A DNA stretch of 44,759 nt from JALEFZ01 sp039817415. GTDB lineage: Bacteria > Bacteroidota > Bacteroidia > J057. Positions 35,138 to 44,003 of the stretch are shown piece by piece (position 1 is the first letter of the stretch; each line of letters begins with the position of its first letter). A model generated the notes under the pieces. That model was not told where the DNA came from and made no database searches. It worked only from the letters and a program-made list of their open reading frames with translations. The stretch lies in the NCBI GenBank assembly GCA_039817415.1, contig JBCBVV010000053.1, forward strand, positions 1 through 44,759. The letters are read 5' to 3'. Both the position numbers and the translations under genes were made by a program.

Positions 35138-36886
35138 ATGAACAACACTACTAAGTTTAAGTATTTCTTATACGCTAGAAAATCTAATGAAAGTGATGAT
35201 AAGCAAAGTAAGTCAATCGAGGATCAGATAACGGAAATGACCACGTTTGCTAAGCAGAAACAAATCAAAATTGTAGACGTTTTTTCTGAATCAAAATCTG
35301 CAAAGGCTCCTAATCAAAGACCTGTATTCTCAGACATGGTGAGCAGAATTTATAACGGAGAGGCAAATGGGATTTTAACTTGGAAACTTAATCGTCTTGC
35401 GCGAAATCCTGTTGAAGGAGGACAAATCAGTTGGATGCTCCAGCAAAACCTGATCAGACATATTCAAACGTATGGTTCCCAGCACTTTCCTCATGACAAT
35501 GTTCTGATGATGCAATTAGAGTTTGGAATGGCAAATCAATATAGTCGAGATTTAAGTGAACTTGTAAAGCGGAGCCAAAGACGTAAGGCTGAACGAGGCT
35601 GGTATCCAGGAGCTGTTCCACCAGTAGGTTATAAGTTTAATCGGGATAAGAAGCCAAGCAGTGATGATCCTGTTATACTCCCTGATCCGATCCAATTTAA
35701 ACTAGTAAAGAAAGTGTGGGATAAGTTGCTTAAAGATGAGCTGTCCTTAAGCCAAATCACCAAACATGCCCGGGATATTGGAGTACTTAACCGTCATGGA
35801 AAACCCTTTACTCTCTCAAGTATTCACCGCATTCTTACCAATGAGTTTTACTGTGGCTACTTTACTTGGAAGGATGAATTAGATGAGTTAAAGCAATTTA
35901 AAGGTAGACATAAGCCAATGATCACTCTAGCAGAGTTTGAACGAGGGAGAGCACTACTCACAGGTCGAAAAACAACCGCAAAAAAACGTGTCTATGACTT
36001 TCCTTTCAAGGGTTGTATCAAATGTTTTGAGTGTGGTTGCTCCATTACAGCAGAGCATAAATACCAAATTATTTGTACTGGTTGTGGAACTAAATTTTCA
36101 GGTAAGAACCGACAAGAATGCCCGTCATGTTCCCTAGCTGTCCATGAAATGAATAATCCCTCTATTGTAGATAAAACCTACTATCATTGCACCAAGAGTA
36201 AAGGTCCATGTTCCCAAAAGTATATCAATGGAAAAGACCTAGAAAAACAAGTAGTGAAACTTCTTGAAAGCATCATGATCCCTCAGTGTTTTCATACTTG
36301 GGGTATTGATCAACTCAAGCAACATCAGTCTGTTGAATTAAAAGAAGTTGAAGTAATTATCGGGAACTTAAAAAAGCGGGAACAACAGGTTGTCAAAAGA
36401 ATAGACCGATTAGTTAACCTTCGTGCAGATGGAGAATTAAACTCTACAACCTTTCAGCAGAAACGACTCGAATCTGAGCGGCTTTTAAGGAAAATCCGCA
36501 TTGAATTAGCTGAAACGCATGAACGAGCCATAAACTGGGTAAATACTGCTGAAAATTATTTAGAACTTGGTCGAAGGGCTGAGGCCATTATTGAAACGGG
36601 TGATCCACATAAAATTAGAGGTATGATGAAAAGCATAGCTTCGAACCTAACTTTACGGGACAAAACCCTTTGTTTTACAGTACATAAACCACTTTTAATC
36701 CTTCAACAAATGCTTTCGGACGGTAGGGTTGAAAATGATACCTTCGAACCTGGAAAAACTATTGTTAAACAAGGGAAAAATATGGATTTAGACAGTGGTC
36801 ATATTGGGATGCTCCCTCAATCCAAAACTTTTAGAACAGACTGGATAGCCCTAAAACGAAGCATCATACGAAATCAGAGACATTGA
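35138..36886 (+). CDS. Large serine recombinase, second copy
   Basis: The ATG at 35138 gives 582 residues, with the nucleophile in YARKSNESDD (Ser16); the frame continues upstream to a GTG at 35072. It has the resolvase domain (about 8-150) including LNRLARNPVEGG, the recombinase domain (about 165-280), a Cys-rich zinc region with more cysteines than the first enzyme (CIKCFECGC, then CTGCG, CPSC, HCTKSKGPC), and a coiled coil (about 395-480). It is not a close relative of the recombinase at 2108-3616. It may have brought in the 33-37 kb module. Confidence 0.92.
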   Translation: MNNTTKFKYFLYARKSNESDDKQSKSIEDQITEMTTFAKQKQIKIVDVFSESKSAKAPNQRPVFSDMVSRIYNGEANGILTWKLNRLARNPVEGGQISWMLQQNLIRHIQTYGSQHFPHDNVLMMQLEFGMANQYSRDLSELVKRSQRRKAERGWYPGAVPPVGYKFNRDKKPSSDDPVILPDPIQFKLVKKVWDKLLKDELSLSQITKHARDIGVLNRHGKPFTLSSIHRILTNEFYCGYFTWKDELDELKQFKGRHKPMITLAEFERGRALLTGRKTTAKKRVYDFPFKGCIKCFECGCSITAEHKYQIICTGCGTKFSGKNRQECPSCSLAVHEMNNPSIVDKTYYHCTKSKGPCSQKYINGKDLEKQVVKLLESIMIPQCFHTWGIDQLKQHQSVELKEVEVIIGNLKKREQQVVKRIDRLVNLRADGELNSTTFQQKRLESERLLRKIRIELAETHERAINWVNTAENYLELGRRAEAIIETGDPHKIRGMMKSIASNLTLRDKTLCFTVHKPLLILQQMLSDGRVENDTFEPGKTIVKQGKNMDLDSGHIGMLPQSKTFRTDWIALKRSIIRNQRH

Positions 36887-36887
36887 C

Positions 36888-36912
36888 AAAAAAAGAAAGG
36901 GAAAAATTCCAC
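36888..36912. repeat. Right copy of the inverted GTGGAATTTT-type repeat
   Basis: Read on the minus strand, this matches the sequence at 32988-33012 (GTGGAATTTTTCCC then a CTTTCTTTTTTTG run). It starts one base after the second recombinase's stop. It could be an element end or a shared terminator-like sequence. Confidence 0.35.
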
Positions 36913-36943
36913 TTTTTGTGAAGATCAAAATATTTAGGAACTC

Positions 36944-37370
36944 TTACATAGAAAGCCTTTGAAAAGCAATACGTAGTTCATCAATCTTTTGATGCTTAAT
37001 AGCCTCCAGATATTCAATTCGCTCTTTAAGTAACCGATTAGCATTTTCAATTTCTCAGGACTTTTAGCAAATCTTTCCAAGCTCCCAAGTGATATCAGGA
37101 CCCCCGTAATTATTCTTCCAGTTGTAAAAGGTTCCTTGGCTAATACCATGCTACTTACAGAGGTCGCTAACCTTCATGCTGCTTGAAGATCTTAACGATT
37201 TAGCTTTTTGTGGATCTTGATTTTTTCATGCTTTCCCGAATGTAAGACTTTCTAGTTGATGCTGTCTCTTATTTCGGGGGGACCTACAGAGTGTTTTCCT
37301 CGCTTTTTCATCTTCTCTAAGTTCGGTCTTCTTTACTTAACTTACTGTCCAGGTTTCGGGGACCACTTCA
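36944..37370 (-). pseudogene. IS3-family element remnant (OrfA and one terminal repeat)
   Basis: Translation from the ATG at 37229 gives MKKSRSTKS, a stop, then IVKIFKQHEG. After a shift it reads MKVSDLCK, a stop, HGISQGTFYNWKNNYGG, two stops, and EIENANRLLKERIEYLEAI to LSM. This is the complete plan of IS3 OrfA (HTH then leucine zipper) with a shift and four stops. The sequence TGTCCAGG to CACTTCA at 37346-37370 resembles an IS3 terminal repeat. OrfB is gone. The 37371-37523 stretch after it holds nothing I can support. Confidence 0.8.
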
Positions 37371-37523
37371 GCTCACTATTCACATACTCAACAAATTCAG
37401 ACTTATAAACTAGCTCAAGCGGTTGGATAAATGGGGTGTATTACATGTTACCCATTCCTGAAAGCTGTAAATGTAAAAGTAAATCCTGGTGCAAATCTAT
37501 TGAAGTAGTACCTCTAGAACTAC

Positions 37524-38813
37524 TTAAATACTTCCTTTCATTAGATCTCGAATACCATTAAATCGCTCCAGTAATTCATCGAATGTAATGATTTCAACAT
37601 CCCTGCTATTACTTCGAGTTAACTCAAAACTTTTTATTTGATTTGGAGTCAAATCAGAAATAGAGCCTACCAAAACGACACACTTTGAGTTGAAGGTTTC
37701 AAAGGACTGGTCTGGGGAGTTCAATCTCATTAGTGCAAATGCTTTCTGAAATGTATCTCTTTGAACCAAAACCTGAGCAATAGCTCCACTCAAATCTGAA
37801 CTTAAGGGGAAAACATCATTACCGCGATAAGCTTTACCCTTTTTGAGTAGTTCTGTTTTATGGGTCTTTATTTCAATGAAAGCTACATTATTGGAGAGAT
37901 TATTCTTAACTAAGAAGTCTGTTACTTTTCCATTTCTATTTGAGAGATTTTTTCCACCAACATACGCTTCGTCATCCATTAGAATTACTGGAAATGAAAA
38001 AATAAAGGTAAAGATCCAGCTGTGGCTCTTTAAAAGCGATTGCCATTTTTTTTCCAATGTAGCTGTCTCTGTAGCCTGCAACATTAGCTTCTTGTAGGAA
38101 TCAATTACATCGTCAATATATCTTTCTTCTAGGACTTGCTTAGTCTTCAATAGTGAATCCGCAGTAAAAAATTCATTTGTCAAAGAGAGTTTATCAAAAA
38201 GATCTTTTATTGCAGATTTATCATTTTCGGAAAACTCACTAATTGATTGCTGCCAAGCGCTTAAAGCATAGTAAGCAGAGTCTTTGATATAGACCTTGTC
38301 GGGCTTTTTAATTTTTTTTGGGAAAATCTCATTTAACTTCTCTGTTACCTTGTTTAAACGCTCTTGTTTTTGAACATTTAGTTGGTATTTAAGGACAAGA
38401 TAAAGGCTTTCAAAATCTTTTGACGAAATCTGAAAGATACCCTCTACATCATCTATATAGGATCTCCCATTTTTAACCAATGAAATTATTTCAATATCAG
38501 GGAACCTATTTTCTATAAAATCAATAAATGGCTTCATGACTTTTGTAAAACCGTATCCTCGATTAGGTGATTTACCAACTCCTGATGGAAGATTACCCCT
38601 AAAACCAGCATATTGTATTTTTCTAATACGTGAGTACTTCATCCCCCCGTCAAAGCCAATTGGATAATGTATTTCAATGTTTTTCTTGAGTAGTATCTCT
38701 TTAGACTTTTGATCTATTCCTTTTTCTCTGTCAACAAAAAAGAAAACTTTCTTCTCTTTATTTTTTTCCCTCAATTCTTCAAATCGATCTTCTAAAGGTG
38801 TTATTTCATTCAT
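37524..38813 (-). CDS. sduA: Shedu-type defence nuclease (SduA, DUF4263)
   Basis: The ATG at 38813 gives 429 residues (a TTG seven codons upstream is less likely). The C-terminal 180 residues carry the SduA domain: LEKKWQSLLKSHSWIFTFIF, then VGGKN, GKVTDFLV, NNVAFIEIKTHKTELL and AIAQVLVQ. This is a PD-(D/E)xK-type site with Asp299, Glu314, Lys316 and Gln347 by my count. The N-terminal 240 residues do not resemble a domain I know and probably sense the trigger. Shedu proteins are anti-phage nucleases. The gene follows a SIR2-TPR gene by 31 bases on the same strand, so the two are probably one operon. Confidence 0.85.
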   Translation of the reverse strand: MNEITPLEDRFEELREKNKEKKVFFFVDREKGIDQKSKEILLKKNIEIHYPIGFDGGMKYSRIRKIQYAGFRGNLPSGVGKSPNRGYGFTKVMKPFIDFIENRFPDIEIISLVKNGRSYIDDVEGIFQISSKDFESLYLVLKYQLNVQKQERLNKVTEKLNEIFPKKIKKPDKVYIKDSAYYALSAWQQSISEFSENDKSAIKDLFDKLSLTNEFFTADSLLKTKQVLEERYIDDVIDSYKKLMLQATETATLEKKWQSLLKSHSWIFTFIFSFPVILMDDEAYVGGKNLSNRNGKVTDFLVKNNLSNNVAFIEIKTHKTELLKKGKAYRGNDVFPLSSDLSGAIAQVLVQRDTFQKAFALMRLNSPDQSFETFNSKCVVLVGSISDLTPNQIKSFELTRSNSRDVEIITFDELLERFNGIRDLMKGSI

Positions 38814-38844
38814 AATCCGTTGATTATTAGTCAAACAAAATGAA

Positions 38845-40821
38845 TCAAATTTTATAATCTTCTATTAACTCCTGGAATTTTTTCGCATCTATATATTTTC
38901 TATATGCAGGATCTGATTCGATTCTATCCCAAGCTGGGTATCCTTTTTTTAATGCGGTTTCAAGGGCGCTGTAAAATTCAACATCCATAGAAAGTGAAGC
39001 ATAAATTTCCGCAAGTGTTCCATGGGCATATTCGTTATCCCCATCAAGTTTTAATGCATGCAATGCAGTAGGAAGAGCAGAATCTAACTTCCCCCATAAC
39101 CTTAAGGCATTTGCTTTATTGTAATAAGCTCTTTCTATATGATCACCTATTTCAATAGCTTGATCATATAGCTCAATTGCCAGATTAAAATTTCCCAAAT
39201 TTTTATTTACTATTCCCTTATTTACTAATATTCTTCCATTATCTGGACAGATTTTTAGGGCCATAGAAAATGAATCAAGTGCTCGAGTATAGTCTTTCTT
39301 TGAATTATAAAGAACTCCTAGATTATTATGAGCTTGATAAAAATCATCATCAATTGAAAGGGCTTCCAAAAGATGTTTTTCAGAATCAATTTTATTCCTC
39401 AAATCATGCAATGCGACCGCAAGATTAAAGTGCGCTAATTTGTAATTAGGTTCGATACTAATTACCTCATTTAATAACGAAATTGCCTTTTCAAAGTCTC
39501 GTAACTTAATGAGTTCAACCGCAAAATTATTCAACAGATCAGTAGAATGAGGGTTTAAGTCAAGTAGAATTTGATACCTTGAAACTCTCTGGTTCACATC
39601 TATCATGGAAAGAGTGTCTGATAAAATATCAATACCCTTGATCTCATTAAGTTCTGTTACCGAGATTTCTCCAAAAATCTTTTTTGATCTTTTAACCTGT
39701 TGGTTTTCGAAATCTTTAATAAAGTTCGTCATTTCGCTCTTTGCCTTTTTTGCTTTTTCGATAAAATCATTTTTCAAAGGTTTATCCGCAGCTCTCCAGA
39801 GGTCATATATAAAAGCTTCAAAATTCTTTATCTGAACAAAAAATGAGTTGGAAGATTTACTAATTAACCTTTTAACTCTCCAATGAGCTCTGTCTACATT
39901 CATGCCACACCAGTAAAGTGTAAATGGCTGAGTTCTTTGTAAATTTTCTAGTACGCTCATTATTGAGTTGTCTCCACCATTATACCCTATTACAATAAGT
40001 CCATTAGTGGAAAGAGCCTGCTTAAACTTATCCTGTAATTTTTTGTCAAGCTGATCTGTCTCTGACTTTATATTTTTTATATTTTCGTATAAATAATCTC
40101 CGTGTAGTTTAATAATATTTGGCTTTCTCGTGCTAATTCGCAGGTACTGAGCTAGCTCATTATGTGAAAATACTCTTGCCTTTATATCTACATATCTTAA
40201 TAGTGCCTCATTAACCAAATCATCAAAATTGGTTGTAAAAATATTATTGATAAATCCTTTTTCAATAATATTTGCAAGTAGAATATAAGCTCCATTAGGC
40301 TTTATATCCTCGATTATTTTTTCAATTAATTCCTGCCTCTTCCTAGGATCTGATGAAAATTTCTCAAACCAACTACCATATATTTGATCCCAAAAAACAT
40401 GTTCTCTGATAGATTCAAGGCTTTTGTCAGAGGTTCTGGCTTTAACATGGTCAGGAAACAGGTTCTTCAACTGGCTAAGACTAATCTCTTTTCTAATTCT
40501 TTCTTCAAATTGCCCAACAAAGGCCTCAAATTTTTCTGGGGACGAGGAAATTATTCTATCAATCTCAAAAAGATACTTTTGGAAATCATTATGATAATGG
40601 TGTTGAAGTTCTAGAAATTCCTTTTGATACTCTAGAAAAGTAAGTTTTCGAAGAATTGAAATAACCCCACCCCCAAGAGGTATTCCCGATGAGTAGGAAC
40701 AACCTGCACCCAACAAGATTGAGAACCTTGGTAGCATTGTATCCGAATTCTTTGTAAGGATTTGGTTAATTATCCGATTCTGACCTTCAAGTTTATTTTT
40801 AGGAATATCGATTTCTAACAC
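38845..40821 (-). CDS. SIR2-TPR defence protein
   Basis: The 658-residue protein starts with GTG; the frame upstream is closed by a stop five codons before. Residues 30-345 form a SIR2-like NAD-binding domain with GAGCS (38-42), FTTNFDDLV (195-203), KLHGD (238-242) and GYNGGD (279-284). From about 405 to 640 come six or so TPR units (NFAVELIKLRDFEKAISLL, LGVLYNSKKDYTRAL, KANALRLWGKLDSAL). SIR2 domains in defence systems destroy NAD+ on phage sensing, and the TPR array would bind the trigger or partner. It lies directly before the Shedu-type gene. Confidence 0.87.
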   Translation of the reverse strand: MLEIDIPKNKLEGQNRIINQILTKNSDTMLPRFSILLGAGCSYSSGIPLGGGVISILRKLTFLEYQKEFLELQHHYHNDFQKYLFEIDRIISSSPEKFEAFVGQFEERIRKEISLSQLKNLFPDHVKARTSDKSLESIREHVFWDQIYGSWFEKFSSDPRKRQELIEKIIEDIKPNGAYILLANIIEKGFINNIFTTNFDDLVNEALLRYVDIKARVFSHNELAQYLRISTRKPNIIKLHGDYLYENIKNIKSETDQLDKKLQDKFKQALSTNGLIVIGYNGGDNSIMSVLENLQRTQPFTLYWCGMNVDRAHWRVKRLISKSSNSFFVQIKNFEAFIYDLWRAADKPLKNDFIEKAKKAKSEMTNFIKDFENQQVKRSKKIFGEISVTELNEIKGIDILSDTLSMIDVNQRVSRYQILLDLNPHSTDLLNNFAVELIKLRDFEKAISLLNEVISIEPNYKLAHFNLAVALHDLRNKIDSEKHLLEALSIDDDFYQAHNNLGVLYNSKKDYTRALDSFSMALKICPDNGRILVNKGIVNKNLGNFNLAIELYDQAIEIGDHIERAYYNKANALRLWGKLDSALPTALHALKLDGDNEYAHGTLAEIYASLSMDVEFYSALETALKKGYPAWDRIESDPAYRKYIDAKKFQELIEDYKI

Positions 40822-40833
40822 TTTAAAAATATT

Positions 40834-40850
40834 TTAAGATTATTTCTTAA
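40834..40850. promoter_or_regulatory. Inverted repeat before the SIR2 gene, possible operator
   Basis: TTAAGA and TCTTAA flank TTATT just 12 bases before the GTG start of the SIR2-TPR gene. A small XRE-type regulator is encoded immediately upstream, which could bind here. Confidence 0.3.
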
Positions 40851-40913
40851 GGTAAAATAAAATTCTCACATTCCATCTTTACATTTTATCCACATACTTA
40901 TCTTCTGCATATC

Positions 40914-41153
40914 CTACAAGTCATTCAATTCAAGTAATTTAGCTAAATCAATGATGAACCCTTTTGCCAGCCTCAATAAAGTTTCAATCGTGAAATTCAC
41001 ATCCCCAGCTTCAATTCTCTGAATCTGTCTAACATCAAGACCAGACTTAGCCTCTAACTCCACTTGGGTCATACCTCTTTCTTTCCGCAGCTCCTTTACT
41101 CGTTTTCCAAAGGCGGTCAAGAATTCCTGTATGTCCTCTTTCTCAGATGGCAT
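40914..41153 (-). CDS. XRE-family helix-turn-helix regulator
   Basis: The ATG at 41153 gives 79 residues; the frame extends to 41186 without similarity. It is a single HTH_3 domain: FGKRVKELRKERGMTQVELE, then AKSGLDVRQIQRIEAGDVNF and ETLLRLAKG. It lies 92 bases before the SIR2-TPR gene on the same strand. It may repress the toxic defence operon until needed, as such regulators do for other abortive systems. It could equally be an unrelated regulator. Confidence 0.85.
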   Translation of the reverse strand: MPSEKEDIQEFLTAFGKRVKELRKERGMTQVELEAKSGLDVRQIQRIEAGDVNFTIETLLRLAKGFIIDLAKLLELNDL

Positions 41154-41303
41154 ACAGGTAAATTGAGGGATTGCTTTAAAAAACAACCCGACTTACTTGT
41201 CGGGTATTAATATTTTTCATTAACTTTATAGAAATAAGTAGACGATCTAGCATGATGTGCGATACTTATGGTACTTAGTAACCATTTGTCTCTTACCCAT
41301 ATC

Positions 41304-41753
41304 ATGATCGAAGTTAGTCCTCTATCTCTTATTGATGTATTAGAACTAGTTGGCACCCTTGCTACTGTTATAGCTTTACTGTATGCCATCAAGTCATTTC
41401 AGAAATCTAATAAGATACAAGAGGCAGTATTTGTGAAAGAATTGTTTGAGAGCTTTAAGCGAGATCGGCAAGCAATTTTAGACAACCCTGAAGCCCTAAC
41501 AATTCTAGCCGAAGAACGAGAGGTCTCGAAAAAGGAGATCATAAAATCATCTATGGGATCATTTGATATTGGAAGAGCGTATTTGATCTTCCATCTCAAT
41601 GAAAGAAATCTTATTCCCAAAGAACGATGGCAAGAAGACATCAAGGATATGAAGGTGTTATTCTCTGATGCTCTAATTCAAGCTCATTGGCAGAAAACCA
41701 AAGACAGATTTCCAGATACCTTCAAGCGATTTATTGAAACTGAAATTTTGTAG
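41304..41753 (+). CDS. Single-TM protein of unknown function
   Basis: The ATG at 41304 is chosen because the preceding 12 codons of the open frame show no coding character. The 149-residue protein has one membrane segment (about 9-30, LELVGTLATVIALLYAI) and a helical cytoplasmic part with basic and acidic patches (KELFESFKRDRQAIL). Proteins of this shape are frequent near defence loci and elements, but I cannot name a family. It diverges from the XRE gene. Confidence 0.6.
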   Translation: MIEVSPLSLIDVLELVGTLATVIALLYAIKSFQKSNKIQEAVFVKELFESFKRDRQAILDNPEALTILAEEREVSKKEIIKSSMGSFDIGRAYLIFHLNERNLIPKERWQEDIKDMKVLFSDALIQAHWQKTKDRFPDTFKRFIETEIL

Positions 41754-41775
41754 TACCCTCAACCAGAACAGACAA

Positions 41776-41979
41776 ATGAAACTTAACGTTATCCATGCAA
41801 CAGCCAATTGTGCTGACACTACCTGTCCCACCATCTACCAAGACGAGCAAGGCAGGTACGTAATCCAAGGCTTCATTATCAAAGCCGAAGATAAGTCTTC
41901 TATCAATCTTCCCGAAGGAGAAGATGCTGTGGTTGTACCCAAGGAATTTATAGAAGCCTTCTTAGCGAAGCAGAAGTAA
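41776..41979 (+). CDS. Small protein with CxxxxC motif, unknown
   Basis: The ATG at 41776 gives 67 residues; the open frame extends upstream into the previous gene. It reads ANCADTTCPTIYQDEQGRYVIQGF, then a short acidic stretch and VVVPKEFIEAFLAKQK. The layout resembles small DUF397-like proteins, which is a weak comparison. It lies 22 bases after the previous gene and is followed by a strong hairpin. Confidence 0.6.
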   Translation: MKLNVIHATANCADTTCPTIYQDEQGRYVIQGFIIKAEDKSSINLPEGEDAVVVPKEFIEAFLAKQK

Positions 41980-42002
41980 AGGATAGGCTTCTTTTGGTAT
42001 GT

Positions 42003-42038
42003 GTTCACCCTCTTTGGAGTATTCCAAAGAGGGTGAAC
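42003..42038 (+). terminator. 16-bp perfect hairpin, probable terminator
   Basis: GTTCACCCTCTTTGGA pairs perfectly with TCCAAAGAGGGTGAAC around a GTAT loop, 23 bases after the stop of the small CxxxxC protein. Only a weak T-run follows (TGCTTTT), so termination is probable rather than certain. The remaining 42039-42269 stretch before radC holds no gene I can support. Confidence 0.7.
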
Positions 42039-42269
42039 TGCTTTTATCGTGTTTCTTTTCTTTCATACGAACCTCTTTTTGAAGATGCCCAGCAAACACA
42101 GCCTGTCAAGGTCAAGCCACAAGGGTGGTAAGCAACAATCTTCCTCTTTGGTAAAGAGCGTATTCTTCTCCGCCAACCTGGACAGTCTCATCCCCACTAT
42201 GGCGTTCCCCAGCCCTTAAGAGGGTGAAGGTTCGGCTTCCCAAAAACATGAATTTTAATCGGGAATATC

Positions 42270-42932
42270 ATGTTAGAATATTACTCTTCTTCACACTGGA
42301 CTTTACAAGAATCTCTACCCTACCGTATCGCCCACCTAGGCTTAGAAAGTCTCTCAGACCGAGAGTTAATTGGCCTTATCATCAATGATCAGGAAAAGGC
42401 TGTTGATCTGTGTTCACAGTATCCAAGTCTGCTTAACTTACTTCAAGCGGATCAAACCGAATTGATAAACCTTCACAACCTGAGCGAACGACAAGCTACC
42501 CTACTTTGCCTTTATATGACTCTGCATCATCGTATCAAGCAAAGACAGCAAGTCCCATCTTCATTTACCAACTCTTCCGAAGTCGGTGGATACCTCCAAG
42601 CAAAATATGCACACGTTAAGCGTGAAGTATTCTCAGTCCTCTACCTCAATCGCAATATGGAACTCATTGCCGATGAAAAAGTATTTATCGGTGGTGTTTC
42701 AGGAGTAATTGTTGATCCTAAAATCATCTTCAAAAAAGCAGTCCACCATTTGGCCTCAGCTTTGGTTGTATGCCATAATCATCCTTCAGGCAACCTCAAA
42801 CCTTCCAAAGAAGATGTTGCCTTAACTCAAAACTTGGTAGATGCAGCTTTACTATTTGATATCCATATTATTGACCACATCATCGTTTCCTCACAAGGGT
42901 ACTTCTCCTTCGCTGATGAAGGACTACTGTAA
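42270..42932 (+). CDS. radC: RadC-family protein (JAB/MPN metallo-domain)
   Basis: The 220-residue protein has an N-terminal HhH-like helical region (about 15-85, with LSDRELIGLII and LSERQATLL) and a JAB domain (about 98-218). The metal site is HNHPSGNLKPSKED (His169, His171, Asp182), with Glu115-VFSVLYLN upstream. This is the UPF0758/RadC family, which is very common on Bacteroidota mobile elements and often called a DNA-repair protein, though its true reaction is unsettled. Confidence 0.92.
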   Translation: MLEYYSSSHWTLQESLPYRIAHLGLESLSDRELIGLIINDQEKAVDLCSQYPSLLNLLQADQTELINLHNLSERQATLLCLYMTLHHRIKQRQQVPSSFTNSSEVGGYLQAKYAHVKREVFSVLYLNRNMELIADEKVFIGGVSGVIVDPKIIFKKAVHHLASALVVCHNHPSGNLKPSKEDVALTQNLVDAALLFDIHIIDHIIVSSQGYFSFADEGLL

Positions 42933-43066
42933 TCCACACCAGGCCATCCTTGCCTCATGCTACACTAGCTGAGAAGAAGATTCTGGGATCATATGTGAAG
43001 TAATTGAAATCGTTCTTTTCCCACATAGCCCAGAATCAAGTATTTCTACTTGATAGCTAATTGCAT

Positions 43067-43969
43067 ATGAACAAGCAATCTACTTCTGGGAAGGAACAGT
43101 CCCAGAAGGTTGACGTGTATCAGATCGTTACTGATCGCATTATTGAAGCCTTAGGACAAGGTACTGTTCCTTGGCTCAAAACCTGGCAAGGATATGGCTT
43201 TGCCCGTAACTATGTCAGCAAACATGTATACTCTGGAATCAATGCTTTGATTACCAGTTTAAGCCCTCATGATATACCTTACTTTGTAACCAAAAAGCAG
43301 GCTACTGATTTAGGAGGTATGATTATAAAAGGTAGTAGAAGCCTCCCAATTGTGTACTGGAAAGTAGTCTATAAAGACAAAGATGGAAGGTATCATCCAG
43401 AAGAAGAGGGACAAAAACTCCCTGATGCCAAGAAGCTCTTCTTTGCCAGGTACTACAAGGTCTTCAACATCATGGATGTAGAAGGGGTAACCTTTGACCT
43501 TCCCTTTTCAGACAAAGTCTTTGATCCTATTCCTACCTGTGAGCAGATGGTGGATTTGATGCCCAATCCTCCCTTGATTGAGTATGGAGGTGATGATGCA
43601 TTCTATTCTCCTTCCAAAGATTTGGTAAAAGTACCTAAACGGTATCGTTTCGACACCATTGAAGACTTCTACTTTACCCTATTTCATGAGTTGATCCATG
43701 CTACTGGACACTCTTCTAGGTTGAATCGGCCAGAGGTAATGGAGAAAAACGTCTTTGCTTCTCTGGAATATTCTAAGGAAGAATTGACCGCTGAGATTGG
43801 GGCTTCCTTTTTAGCAAACATTGCTGGAATTGAGACCCCTACATTACTGGACAGCTCTCATGCCTATATCAATGGCTGGTTGAAAAAGCTTAAGGGTGAT
43901 AGGAAGTTTATATTTGTGGCTGCAAAGGAGGCGAAAAAGGGGGTAGGTTATGTTCTATCTAAATCATAA
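43067..43969 (+). CDS. ArdC-like anti-restriction protein with zinc-peptidase domain
   Basis: The ATG at 43067 gives 300 residues. The N-terminal half is the ArdC ssDNA-binding domain (DUF1738): YQIVTDRIIEALGQGTVPWL, then YSGINALIT and KARYYKVFN-type residues. The C-terminal half is the zincin-like domain with HELIH (207-211) and the downstream Glu in EELTAEIGASFL (about 243). ArdC proteins protect incoming plasmid DNA from restriction. Its presence supports an origin of this region in a conjugative plasmid or element. Confidence 0.9.
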   Translation: MNKQSTSGKEQSQKVDVYQIVTDRIIEALGQGTVPWLKTWQGYGFARNYVSKHVYSGINALITSLSPHDIPYFVTKKQATDLGGMIIKGSRSLPIVYWKVVYKDKDGRYHPEEEGQKLPDAKKLFFARYYKVFNIMDVEGVTFDLPFSDKVFDPIPTCEQMVDLMPNPPLIEYGGDDAFYSPSKDLVKVPKRYRFDTIEDFYFTLFHELIHATGHSSRLNRPEVMEKNVFASLEYSKEELTAEIGASFLANIAGIETPTLLDSSHAYINGWLKKLKGDRKFIFVAAKEAKKGVGYVLSKS

Positions 43970-43972
43970 TTC

Positions 43973-44003
43973 AAATTCCGCTTTGGTTTACAAAGCGGAA
44001 TTT
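43973..44003. terminator. Bidirectional hairpin terminator
   Basis: A 13-bp perfect stem, AAATTCCGCTTTG/CAAAGCGGAATTT with a GTTTA loop, lies between two convergent genes and reaches the stop codon of the right-hand one. Confidence 0.8.

Noticed and set aside
42085..42219. 44-codon plus-strand frame before radC
   Set aside because: Ser-rich translation without motif or conservation clue; treated as chance.
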